Assembly (NCBI GenBank): GCA_045504435.1
Contig: JBEULC010000014.1
Location: 1-17,949 of the forward strand
Direction: 5' to 3'
DNA length: 17,949 bases
From: JBEULC01 sp045504435
GTDB taxonomy: Bacteria > Pseudomonadota > Alphaproteobacteria > WRAU01 > Hepatincolaceae
The first letter of the stretch is position 1, and every line of letters starts with the position of its first letter. Position numbers and translations under genes: made by a program. A model generated the notes under the pieces. That model saw nothing but the letters and a program-made list of their open reading frames with translations, did no database searches and was not told where the DNA came from. Below are positions 6,539 through 12,655 of this stretch, in pieces.

Positions 6539-6889
6539 TTATGAATTATTAAATAATTTATTTTTAGTCTCTATAAAATCTTTTTCATTTATGCCATATA
6601 CAGATGTCAATTTCCTTTGCTCACTATTTAGAGAAACACTAGAATTACTATTTCCTAAAGGCTTTTGAATATTATTTAAAGCCAATAAGTTTGGCACTTT
6701 ATCCATGGTTTTGGTAAATTCCTCTACAGCTTCTATAGAATTTAAATGTTTTAAATAAAATTCTCTAGTACTTGGCGCAACCTTACCTTGCTTAATTGCG
6801 CTTTCTACAGCTTGGGTTTTATTAAGCGCTAAAACACTAGACTTATAATTACTAAATTCTGTGCTAATACTATTTAATTCAGCCACCAA
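6539..6889 (-). CDS. C-terminal (scaffold-like) part of the Mu I protease/scaffold protein
   Basis: 116 aa in the same frame as the upstream protease part, separated from it by one TAA at 6899-6901. It resembles the end of Mu-like I proteins: a coiled-coil-like lead (L-V-A-E-L-N-S-I), A-V-E-S-A-I-K-Q-G-K-V-A-P-S-T-R-E-F-Y-L and an E-F-T-K-T-M-D-K-V-P motif. In Mu the scaffold Z is made from an internal start in the protease gene, so a separately translated C-part could still act as scaffold. The GTG at 6889 and the TTG just before it lack a clear Shine-Dalgarno, so re-initiation after the TAA would be needed. Likely nonsense decay; a functional split cannot be excluded. Confidence 0.75.
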   Translation of the reverse strand: MVAELNSISTEFSNYKSSVLALNKTQAVESAIKQGKVAPSTREFYLKHLNSIEAVEEFTKTMDKVPNLLALNNIQKPLGNSNSSVSLNSEQRKLTSVYGINEKDFIETKNKLFNNS

Positions 6890-6898
6890 TTTGTCAGT

Positions 6899-7585
6899 TT
6901 ATTGGGTATTAGATTTTTGTTTTAAATCATGTAACTTTTGTAATATGGCATCTTTAGAGCTTCCTTCTGGCAGTTCTAAAGCTTTAGCTATGTCCTTATC
7001 TAAGGAATTTTCAATTATCATATTTTCTCCTGCTTCTTGATTATTTGAGATACTAGTATCCTGCAGATTAATCTGCATATTATTTAATGCGGGCAACTTA
7101 AAATTTGGCTTATTAGTTAAGGCTAAGCTTGAAAGTAATAAAATTTTATTAGACTTATCGGTAGTAAAAGCAGGGGAAACGTAACGAACATGTCTAGCTT
7201 TGATCGCTTGTGCTTCATCATTCCATAATACATTTGCCCAAATTTTACCTTCAAAATCTGCTTCAATAGATTTAACCCAGCCAACTGCTGGTATAAATTG
7301 CCCGCTATTGGCTTTTAGCTCGCTTTCATGCTCAAAATCTATGGGCAGTTCAACATTATTATCAATAAAACGTTCAATAATTTCACTAGTATTATAAGTA
7401 AACTTGCGGCCATCTCTTCCCATAATAGGAGATTTAGGTAAGATTAATATCTTTGTGGGAATATCAGAATTAGATATAGGATTTAAATCTGCCTGAATAT
7501 TATTAATGCTAATAGTTCCTTCATTACAATTAAATGGCCGTGAAACAAAATTTAGTTCTATAGAATTATTTATTAATCTTGCCAT
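6899..7585 (-). CDS. gp32: Mu-like prophage I protein, protease part (gp32)
   Basis: 228 aa before a TAA. Family signatures: K-I-L-I-L-P, V-E-L-P-I-D-F-E-H-E-S (the conserved D-x-x-H motif of Mu I proteins, ~75-85), A-V-G-W-V-K-S-I-E-A-D-F-E-G-K-I-W-A-N-V-L-W-N, then H-V-R-Y-V-S-P-A-F. The protein processes head and scaffold proteins during capsid maturation. The frame goes on in register past the TAA into the 116-aa scaffold-like part; together about 348 residues, close to Mu I (361). The ATG at 7585 lacks a strong Shine-Dalgarno. A candidate late promoter lies ~85 bases upstream (7668-7683), where Mu has its PI promoter. Confidence 0.88.
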   Translation of the reverse strand: MARLINNSIELNFVSRPFNCNEGTISINNIQADLNPISNSDIPTKILILPKSPIMGRDGRKFTYNTSEIIERFIDNNVELPIDFEHESELKANSGQFIPAVGWVKSIEADFEGKIWANVLWNDEAQAIKARHVRYVSPAFTTDKSNKILLLSSLALTNKPNFKLPALNNMQINLQDTSISNNQEAGENMIIENSLDKDIAKALELPEGSSKDAILQKLHDLKQKSNTQ

Positions 7586-7667
7586 TATTTATCTATTCTT
7601 TATTTCATACTTTTTTATTATTCCTTTACTTTATTCCTTTTTCTTCAAGCTTTCCATGTTAACACTG

Positions 7668-7683
7668 CTACCCGAGTTTTATA
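7668..7683 (-). promoter_or_regulatory. Candidate late promoter upstream of the protease gene
   Basis: On the minus strand the sequence reads TATAAAACTCGGGTAG. A near copy, TATAAAGTCGGGTAG, is at 15796-15810 before the lysozyme remnant. TATAAA could be a -10 box. In Mu, late promoters stand before lys and before I, the same two places. No clear -35 is visible, which would fit an activator-dependent promoter. Confidence 0.45.
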
Positions 7684-7721
7684 GATTTTTATTAAAATAA
7701 TTTAATTTTTACAGTTTGCAT

Positions 7722-7760
7722 TTGCTTAGCGTATTACATTGTGTTAAAATTAACACAATG
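7722..7760 (+). promoter_or_regulatory. Promoter and operator of the toxin-antitoxin operon
   Basis: A perfect inverted repeat, CATTGTGTTAA - AA - TTAACACAATG, spans 7737-7760. A further half-site-like AACACAATT lies at about 7770. A plausible -35 TTGCTT (7722-7727) and -10 TTAAAA (7744-7749) are 16 bases apart, with the -10 inside the operator. This is typical of RHH antitoxin autorepression. The antitoxin ATG follows at 7800 with ACGGAGA as Shine-Dalgarno. Confidence 0.75.
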
Positions 7761-7799
7761 AGTTTTAATAAACACAATTAAATAACGGAGAAAATAATT

Positions 7800-8045
7800 A
7801 TGAAAAGTTTTGGTGTAAGATTACCCGATGAAGTTGTGGTGAAATTAGATAATATAGCTGCCCTAGAGGATAGAGATAGAAGTTATATTATTAATAAAGC
7901 TATAAAAGATTATATTCAGCATCATGAATATATTATAGAGCAAATCAATGCAGGACTTGAGGATATTAGAAACGGAGAATTCTATGAAGAAAAAGAATTT
8001 AAAGAATTATTAGAAAATAGATATTCCTTAAAATTAGATAAATAA
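7800..8045 (+). CDS. Ribbon-helix-helix antitoxin of a ParE/RelE-type module
   Basis: 81 aa on the plus strand, opposite to the phage genes. The N-terminus S-F-G-V-R-L-P-D-E-V is the DNA-binding beta strand of ribbon-helix-helix proteins, followed by helix A (V-V-V-K-L-D-N-I-A-A-L) and R-D-R-S-Y-I-I-N-K-A-I-K-D-Y-I (helix B). The C-terminal ~40 residues are acidic and helical and would wrap the toxin. The dimer should bind the perfect inverted repeat upstream and repress the operon. The stop is two bases before the toxin ATG, so the two are translationally coupled. The pair sits between gp30 and the protease gene, so it was inserted into the head operon or replaced a gene there. Confidence 0.88.
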   Translation: MKSFGVRLPDEVVVKLDNIAALEDRDRSYIINKAIKDYIQHHEYIIEQINAGLEDIRNGEFYEEKEFKELLENRYSLKLDK

Positions 8046-8047
8046 AA

Positions 8048-8320
8048 ATGAAAATCAGATATTCAAAGAAATTTGATAAGAGTTTAGATGATATTTATAA
8101 ATATATCGCCCTTTATAATCCTATAGCCGCTAATAAGCAAATTGAAAAGTTTTACAATTTAATTATGTTACTAAAAACTAATCCTTATTTAGGAGTTATC
8201 GGAAGGGTTGAGAATACAAGAGAACTTTTTATTCCTAATACTAAATATTTTTTAGTTTATGAAATAGAAACAGATTTTGTTTATATCTTAAATATTATTC
8301 ACACAGCAAAAAATTACTAA
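8048..8320 (+). CDS. ParE/RelE-family toxin
   Basis: 90 aa, the usual size. Pattern of the ParE/RelE family: an N-terminal strand K-I-R-Y-S, a helical hairpin (F-D-K-S-L-D-D-I-Y-K-Y-I, A-A-N-K-Q-I-E-K-F-Y), P-Y-L-G-V-I-G-R-V-E-N-T-R-E-L-F-I, then Y-F-L-V-Y-E-I and a C-terminal I-L-N-I-I-H-T-A-K. The G-R-x-x-x-T-R-E-L block plus the terminal H-T-A-K fits ParE-like more than RelE-like toxins, which would make gyrase the probable target, but the target cannot be read from sequence. The gene is open and ends before a strong hairpin (8338-8372). It has no Shine-Dalgarno of its own, so it depends on antitoxin translation. Confidence 0.88.
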   Translation: MKIRYSKKFDKSLDDIYKYIALYNPIAANKQIEKFYNLIMLLKTNPYLGVIGRVENTRELFIPNTKYFLVYEIETDFVYILNIIHTAKNY

Positions 8321-8337
8321 CTCATTTACTTAAAAAC

Positions 8338-8372
8338 AATAAGAGAAAATCTGAGCGTAATTTTCTCTTATT
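8338..8372 (+). terminator. Terminator of the toxin-antitoxin operon
   Basis: A perfect 12-bp stem, AATAAGAGAAAA / TTTTCTCTTATT, with an 11-base loop, 17 bases after the toxin stop. The stem is AT-rich and ends in TTATTTTCC, so it can work for plus-strand transcripts, perhaps for both strands. Confidence 0.65.
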
Positions 8373-8690
8373 TTCCTGCAAATTCTCTTAACTTTTACAA
8401 CTTATTTTTCTTGTAAATGCAAATATAAATCACTTGAAAAACGTCAAACAATTACCTTGTAAATGGCTTTTGCTTTTACCTGATAAATCATGTGTAAAAG
8501 CGTTGTATATTAAGGCTTTTACAAGCAATTGCAATTTGCAAATTACATATCTTTTGCTTTGTAAATGGCAATGAAATTTCTAAGCAAATTACAGAATAAA
8601 AAGTTTGTAAAAGCAATTGAAAATTGCCTAAGATTTACAATTGGATTTGCACTTCTTATTTGCAAAAGCTATGAGAAAAAGACAACAAAA
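8373..8690. repeat. Non-coding stretch with recurring TTGTAAATGGC / GCTTTTACA motifs
   Basis: No convincing gene. The sequence is dominated by a few short words on both strands: TTGTAAATGCAAAT (8411-8424), TTGTAAATGGC (8457-8467 and 8559-8569), GTAAAAGC (8494-8501 and again near 8610), GCTTTTAC (8472-8479 and about 8514), and several GCAATT, GCAAATTACA and TTTGCA words. GCTTTTAC (8472) and GTAAAAGC (8494) form a perfect 8-bp inverted repeat. It resembles a decayed array of binding sites or a small repetitive element; function unknown. Confidence 0.5.
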
Positions 8691-8715
8691 AAGGGAAGCA
8701 ATTATCACTTCCCTT
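8691..8715 (-). terminator. Rho-independent terminator after gp30
   Basis: Stem AAGGGAAG / CTTCCCTT with a 9-base loop. On the minus strand the stem runs straight into TTTTTTGTTGTC, 31 bases after the gp30 stop. This would end the terminase-portal-gp30 transcript before the protease and capsid genes, so the downstream part needs its own promoter. Confidence 0.75.
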
Positions 8716-8745
8716 CTACTTTAAAAATACAAACTTCAGAACTTA

Positions 8746-9648
8746 CTAATTGCTAAATTCTTTTAACTCATTATCATTTAAGCGGTAAAAATTAGTAAGT
8801 AATAGTTCCCTTTCTTTGGTAAAATTTGCTGCAACTACATAACCATATTTTCCTATTTTTTTAATATAAGCTTTATGCTTTTTATTGTAATGGCGACTGT
8901 CTATAATTTCTTGAATTAACCCATAATCTTCTGCTTTAATCTTAGGATTGCTTACTTTTATATTTGCCAAAGTATCTTCACTGAGGCGTATTATTTGATG
9001 CTCTTTTACTATTCCTTTATTTACATAACCTACAGGAACAAAATTATATTCTTTGGGTTGAATTGCCTTCATTTCTGGCTGTATCTTCTTGCTTTTGTTA
9101 AAAAAACTAGTAAAATATTTGCTTGCAACGATACTACTAATTTGGCTTTTTGCCATTGTGCTTGGCACTTCTAATAATTTCTTTTCTAAACTTTCGGATA
9201 AAATCTTATTACGAAATTTCCCACTATTGCTACTCCATGCTGGGTCAACTCCCTTAAGGTGCTTGATTTTAACACCTTGCTTTTCTGTGGTTAAAAAATC
9301 TAATTTAGGATTGGGAGAGAATCCCCCTTGCAATTCTGCCTGCTTTTTTGTAATTTGAATGACAAAACATTTACATCCCCAACCATTGGGTGGCATAGCA
9401 TAGTTCCAGAAAGGATGATCTATAGGTAATATCGTGTTTTCCCAAGATTTATGTTGGTCTCGATGTTTGCTACTTGGACCTAATTTATATTGGAAAAAGG
9501 GTGCAAAATCTTTAGTATCTTGCGCCTTGCTCCAAGTGGCTGCTGCCCTTGCACTTCTTTTATTGGCATCATAAATAGTCTTTAAGCGTCTTGGAGAACC
9601 TAGCTGAGACAATTGCTTTTTTTTTTGTGATCGGATGCAACGTCGCAC
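8746..9648 (-). CDS. gp30: Head morphogenesis protein gp30 (Mu gpF-like), C-terminal part
   Basis: About 293 residues after the frameshift. It holds the phage head morphogenesis core: Q-L-G-S-P-R-R-L-K-T-I-Y-D-A-N, R-S-A-R-A-A-A-T-W, then L-G-P-S-S-K-H-R-D-Q-H-K-S-W and L-P-I-D-H-P-F-W-N-Y, P-P-N-G-W-G-C-K-C (SPP1 gp7/Mu gpF signature), and a C-terminal domain to 8746. Mu gp30/gpF is a minor head protein needed for assembly. The nominal start (GTG at 9648) is an artefact: the true N-terminus is in the other frame, joined at an A10 run (9617-9626). A strong terminator follows the stop. With the N-terminal part the protein would be about 388 residues. Confidence 0.87.
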   Translation of the reverse strand: MRRCIRSQKKKQLSQLGSPRRLKTIYDANKRSARAAATWSKAQDTKDFAPFFQYKLGPSSKHRDQHKSWENTILPIDHPFWNYAMPPNGWGCKCFVIQITKKQAELQGGFSPNPKLDFLTTEKQGVKIKHLKGVDPAWSSNSGKFRNKILSESLEKKLLEVPSTMAKSQISSIVASKYFTSFFNKSKKIQPEMKAIQPKEYNFVPVGYVNKGIVKEHQIIRLSEDTLANIKVSNPKIKAEDYGLIQEIIDSRHYNKKHKAYIKKIGKYGYVVAANFTKERELLLTNFYRLNDNELKEFSN

Positions 9649-9871
9649 GTTCCCCCCACCACCCTTTTTCTTGTAAAATCGGAGTTAATTCTTTTTTAAA
9701 TTGGTGTAATGTTTTACCACCTTGTAAAGCATCTTCTAAAGCAGCTTTGATATCTAATAAAATATCTGCTTCAGTTGATTTAGCTACTGTAAAGCTAGCT
9801 GCATGCTCGTTTTGTAAAATATCAGTCCACTTATAAGTGGCTTTTAATCTTTTACTTTTTAGATGCTCCAC
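9569..9871 (-). CDS. gp30: Head morphogenesis protein gp30, N-terminal part (frameshifted, start lost)
   Basis: The frame carries the N-terminal gp30 pattern: Y-K-W-T-D-I-L-Q-N-E-H-A-A-S-F-T-V-A-K-S, then L-E-D-A-L-Q-G-G-K-T-L-H-Q-F-K-K-E-L and G-W-W-G. After K-K-K at the A10 run (9617-9626) this frame leaves the homologous sequence; the -1 frame continues it. Upstream of the GTG at 9871 the frame is open for 13 more codons (I-A-E-N-S-I-K-L-L-A-E-S-S) to an ATA at 9910 in the context ACAAAATTAAATAGC, where other genes of this phage have AAATTAAATGGC. So the original ATG seems mutated to ATA. The GTG at 9871 could be a fallback start. A mutated start plus a frameshift point to loss of function. 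Confidence 0.8.
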   Translation of the reverse strand: MEHLKSKRLKATYKWTDILQNEHAASFTVAKSTEADILLDIKAALEDALQGGKTLHQFKKELTPILQEKGWWGERATLHPITKKKAIVSARFSKTLKDYL

Positions 9872-10005
9872 TGAGCTTTCTGCTAATAATTTTATAGAGT
9901 TTTCTGCTATTTAATTTTGTCAAATTTGCTGATATAAGAGTTATGGGAAAAATAATTTGCTAGTAAAGGATAATTTTAGGAAGAGATTTATAATTTGATT
10001 TTATA

Positions 10006-10025
10006 TTTAAAGGCTAGCCTTTAAA
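10006..10025. repeat. 20-bp perfect palindrome covering the portal stop codon
   Basis: TTTAAAGGCTAGCCTTTAAA, centred on CTAG. On the coding strand it gives AAA-GGC-TAG, so the portal protein ends in K-G and the stop lies in the palindrome. It may act as an end-of-gene hairpin or be a mobile palindrome. About 95 bases without a gene follow before gp30, which in Mu directly follows the portal gene. Confidence 0.65.
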
Positions 10026-11582
10026 AACTTTTGCCCATTCTTTAGTACTGCTTTTAAATAAGAATTTTTCCATTTTTTCTGTATTTAATTGTAGATTATA
10101 CATTTTGGCTAATGCTTCTTCTATAGAATTTGAATTATCCAATAACTTTTCTATTTCTTTAACCATAGGCTCCATAAATTCTTGGTAATCTTTGAGTTCT
10201 TCTTCTACTTCTTGGTCTATTACATCTTTATTTTCCAGATTTTGGTAATTTAATTCTAGATTTTCATTATTTGTGAAATTACCATAGCTATTATTAAGTG
10301 AAGGTGTCCCAATTTGGGCAGAAAGGTTATAGTGTATTGAAGAATCGTCTTTATCATTATCTCTTGGCCCACTTACGCCTATCTTTTCTCTAAACTCACT
10401 AATACTAAAAGGAATACCCATATTATGAGTTTTTTCATAAATGTTCATCAAAAGCGATTTATCTTCCTCCTTAGAAAAATCAAATTCTAAAAAGGGATAA
10501 AATTCCTGTTCGCCAAAATTTAAATCTATAAGAGGTTTAATGAGGTCGCGATTAATCGTATCTGCTAAATCGATGGCATCTGCTTTTTGGATTATTTGTC
10601 TAACTTCATTGTGAACCTGAGCCTGGGATAAAGAACTACCACTATCGGTTGTCATGGTTTGCCCTAAAACAATTTTAGATAATTGTTCATCAAGATAATT
10701 TATATAGTTTCTATATAAATCCCCGTTGCTATTTACCTTGGCATCGATAAACTCTATTTGCATTTCTTGTGGTATAATTGCTGCAAAATCCACTCCAATA
10801 TCAGTTACAGCTTGCAATAATTTGGTTTGATCAGTGTCTGTAGCACTTTGGTCGTATTTACCAATTCTAATTGGCATACCAAATACTTCAATCAAAGCTC
10901 CCCAATCTTTTATACCATAATTTTTAAGGATAAAAATAGATGCGGCAGCAAAAGCTAAACCACCTCTGGTTGGTAAGCCGCTTTTAAGTTGCGGGATATG
11001 CTTTATAATTTTTAGGTTATCTAAAGTTGTGGTAGCTCCTTGGTCATCAACCTTTAATAATAAATTTTCTAAGTTAGCATCAAAAGTAAACCACTGCGGT
11101 GGTTTATGGGAGTAGCTTTGCGGATAAATCATTTTATCTTTTTCATTATAAGTATAATTGACTTCTACAACTGAAAAACCCTTGCCTAAACCATCAAGGA
11201 GATGAAACATCATCTTTTTAAATTGTGGAGTATTAATTACCTTATTCAAAAATAAGGATATTTTTTCATCATTTTGGCTACTAATAGTGCTATTCTTTTC
11301 CTCAATGCTTTTAATATAATAAGGTGTAGAAACCACCTGCAGTTTCCGTGTATTCAAGACAGTTCTATATTGACTATCTTTTTCCTCCATCTCTTCTGCT
11401 AAGGTTAAATAGGCTTCCATATTGCCATTTTTTGCCTCTTTTAAGATATTGCCTAATCTTGCAGGACTTAAACTTGTAGCAATACTTGCAAAAACAGTTT
11501 TTCTTACTCCTGCTGTTTGTGCAGTGATACTAGATTTTTCAAGGCTTGAACTCTTTAATTTATTTTTTTCTTTAATTGCCAT
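10014..11582 (-). CDS. gp29: Mu-like portal protein gp29 (DUF935)
   Basis: 522 aa, the expected length for Mu gp29 (~512). DUF935 pattern: L-S-P-A-R-L-G-N-I-L-K-E-A-K-N-G at ~39-54, Y-L-T-L-A-E-E-M-E-E-K-D, T-R-K-L-Q-V, L-L-D-G-L-G-K-G-F-S-V-V-E-V, P-P-Q-W-F-T-F-D, R-G-G-L-A-F-A-A-A, W-G-A-L-I-E-V-F-G-M-P-I-R-I-G-K-Y, and V-L-G-Q-T-M-T-T-D-S-G-S-S-L-S-Q-A-Q-V-H at ~325-343. The dodecameric portal is the DNA entry channel at the capsid vertex and the terminase docking site. The gene is fully open. The ATG has only a weak upstream signal, because a palindrome-rich stretch replaces the usual leader. It is normally adjacent to the terminase; here ~1.1 kb of insert lies between. Confidence 0.93.
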   Translation of the reverse strand: MAIKEKNKLKSSSLEKSSITAQTAGVRKTVFASIATSLSPARLGNILKEAKNGNMEAYLTLAEEMEEKDSQYRTVLNTRKLQVVSTPYYIKSIEEKNSTISSQNDEKISLFLNKVINTPQFKKMMFHLLDGLGKGFSVVEVNYTYNEKDKMIYPQSYSHKPPQWFTFDANLENLLLKVDDQGATTTLDNLKIIKHIPQLKSGLPTRGGLAFAAASIFILKNYGIKDWGALIEVFGMPIRIGKYDQSATDTDQTKLLQAVTDIGVDFAAIIPQEMQIEFIDAKVNSNGDLYRNYINYLDEQLSKIVLGQTMTTDSGSSLSQAQVHNEVRQIIQKADAIDLADTINRDLIKPLIDLNFGEQEFYPFLEFDFSKEEDKSLLMNIYEKTHNMGIPFSISEFREKIGVSGPRDNDKDDSSIHYNLSAQIGTPSLNNSYGNFTNNENLELNYQNLENKDVIDQEVEEELKDYQEFMEPMVKEIEKLLDNSNSIEEALAKMYNLQLNTEKMEKFLFKSSTKEWAKVFKG

Positions 11583-11589
11583 TTTATTT

Positions 11590-11620
11590 TCAAGGGCTCG
11601 ACCTGCGGACTAGTCCTTGA
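11590..11620. repeat. Palindromic repeat, GGACTAGTCC core
   Basis: An imperfect palindromic unit with ends TCAAGG / CCTTGA and a GGACTAGTCC core (11607-11616), just upstream of the portal start. It matches the layout of the unit inside gpI (1564-1595): T-C-x-A-G-G-G at one end, a CC run, then GGACTAGTCC and a final TTGA/CTG end. Confidence 0.55.
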
Positions 11621-11642
11621 CCTATTATTTTTTGATTGATTT

Positions 11643-11705
11643 TTATGGCGAGCCTGCGTCATGATAATACTTCAGGCTAGCCTTTACCATACTCTTAGGT
11701 GCCAT
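11643..11705 (-). repeat. Remnant of a gene start carrying a GGCTAGCC hairpin
   Basis: On the minus strand AATTAAATGGCAC copies the leader and start of phage genes but opens only 20 codons (M-A-P-K-S-M-V-K-A-S-L-K). GGCGAGCCTG (11648-11657) and CAGGCTAGCC (11673-11682) make a 10-bp hairpin with one mismatch and a short loop. A related start remnant is at 12617-12661, on the other side of the insert. I do not regard either as a protein gene. Confidence 0.45.
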
Positions 11706-11746
11706 TTAATTACTATAAGCTCCTTAATAAACTAACTCGCTCTATT

Positions 11747-12178
11747 TTATTGTAAGAATATTATTAATTTTTTTATTAATAATATTCTTTGATTTAATAA
11801 ATCTTCTATATCTAATTTTCTTTTTTCAAACTCTTTTCTTAACTTTTCTTCTTCTATAGGAATAACATACCGCTTAGTAAATAATGCCTCTAAAAGTAAT
11901 AATACATCTTCAGGGTTATTATTAAGCGGTATCATTTTTATATGAACTCCTTTTAAGGTATCATCTACAATTTTATGCAAAACTTTTTCTAATTCTTCAT
12001 TATTAAGATTTTTTATGCTTTTTCTAATATCATTGTTTTCAACTACATTATTTTCTTGATTGACAAATGCTTCTATTAGCGGTCTTACCAATCCCAGCTT
12101 TGCTTCTTTAGATAATTGATTATCATTAATTATGGCTTTAACATCTAAATAGGTTCGCTTTAAATCTGGGGTAGGCAA
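11747..12178 (-). CDS. C-terminal part of the zinc-ribbon cargo protein (possible DUF4145-like)
   Basis: 143 aa from a TTG, but the frame is open upstream without a break to 12316, directly behind the TAA of the zinc-ribbon gene and in register with it. It is probably the C-terminal part of one ~266-residue protein. The segment L-P-T-P-D-L-K-R-T-Y-L-D-V-K-A-I-I followed by K-L-G-L-V-R-P-L-I-E-A-F is similar to the P-x-x-I-x-x-x-Y-x-E-A motif and following R-x-x-I-E helix of DUF4145 proteins. The rest is highly charged and helical (E-E-L-E-K-V-L-H-K-I-V, E-E-K-L-R-K-E-F-E-K-R-K). No catalytic motif is seen. The 46 codons between the TAA and this start have no usable start codon. The family guess is weak. 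Confidence 0.5.
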   Translation of the reverse strand: MPTPDLKRTYLDVKAIINDNQLSKEAKLGLVRPLIEAFVNQENNVVENNDIRKSIKNLNNEELEKVLHKIVDDTLKGVHIKMIPLNNNPEDVLLLLEALFTKRYVIPIEEEKLRKEFEKRKLDIEDLLNQRILLIKKLIIFLQ

Positions 12179-12316
12179 ATAATCATCTAATGATTGGTTA
12201 AATTCTCTATTTAGTTTCTCAAAATATATTGCAGTGATCGAACCTTCCCCTTGAGTACGTTTTTCTCTTAATCCTCCACCTTGATGTCTATTTACTATTA
12301 CATTTTCTACTTTAAT

Positions 12317-12550
12317 TTACCAAACACAATAGTATTTTTCATAACAAGTCGGACACTTTGTAAGTCTAGCCGTGTTAAAAAATCTTTTTCTATTATCTTT
12401 TTGACTAAATGTGAAATTTAAAGAAACATTATCTATTGTACTATCTTTACGTGCATAGCAATGGGGACAATTAGCAACCATACTTTTTACTTCCATATTA
12501 TTTTTTAATATAGAAATAACTATATCTAATTTTTGTTGCATAGGGTCCAT
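12317..12550 (-). CDS. Zinc-ribbon protein, N-terminal part of an interrupted cargo gene
   Basis: 77 aa with a good Shine-Dalgarno (AAGGATTAATAAT) before the ATG. Residues 1-22 are a helical lead; then C-P-H-C at 28-31 and C-P-T-C at 66-69 make a four-cysteine zinc ribbon, with a further Cys at 75. It ends at TAA after Y-Y-C-V-W, and the same frame then stays open for another 190 codons. A zinc ribbon followed by a P-x-x-I-x-x-x-Y helix region is the layout of DUF4145 proteins, often found with restriction enzymes or phage-defence genes; that link is inference. It lies between the terminase and portal genes, which are normally neighbours, so it is cargo and not part of the packaging machine. 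Confidence 0.6.
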   Translation of the reverse strand: MDPMQQKLDIVISILKNNMEVKSMVANCPHCYARKDSTIDNVSLNFTFSQKDNRKRFFNTARLTKCPTCYEKYYCVW

Positions 12551-12643
12551 ATTATTAATCCTTACTTTTTTTGTCGATCAAAGATATATGATTTCTTTCA
12601 TTAGATATCTTGTTTCTCATTTTTTTATCCCATTGCTCTTTAC

Positions 12644-12655
12644 CAGGCTAGCCTG
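12644..12655. repeat. 12-bp CTAG-centred palindrome
   Basis: CAGGCTAGCCTG, a perfect palindrome 16 bases beyond the stop of the large terminase, inside a start-like remnant (ATGGCACAGGCTAGCC on the minus strand, ATG at 12661). It shares GGCTAGCC with 10011-10020 and 11675-11682. Confidence 0.55.

Noticed and set aside
1..7585. Tail genes as a tailocin (headless contractile particle)
   Set aside because: Capsid, portal and terminase genes are all present or recognisable, and gpJ is broken, so a maintained headless particle is not supported.
8373..8690. CRISPR array in the repeated stretch
   Set aside because: The repeated words are about 8-11 bases, occur on both strands and have no regular spacing.
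8565..8756. 63-codon plus-strand frame after the toxin-antitoxin pair
   Set aside because: It is built from the recurring short words of the non-coding stretch, runs through the gp30 terminator hairpin and into the gp30 stop, and shows no family pattern.
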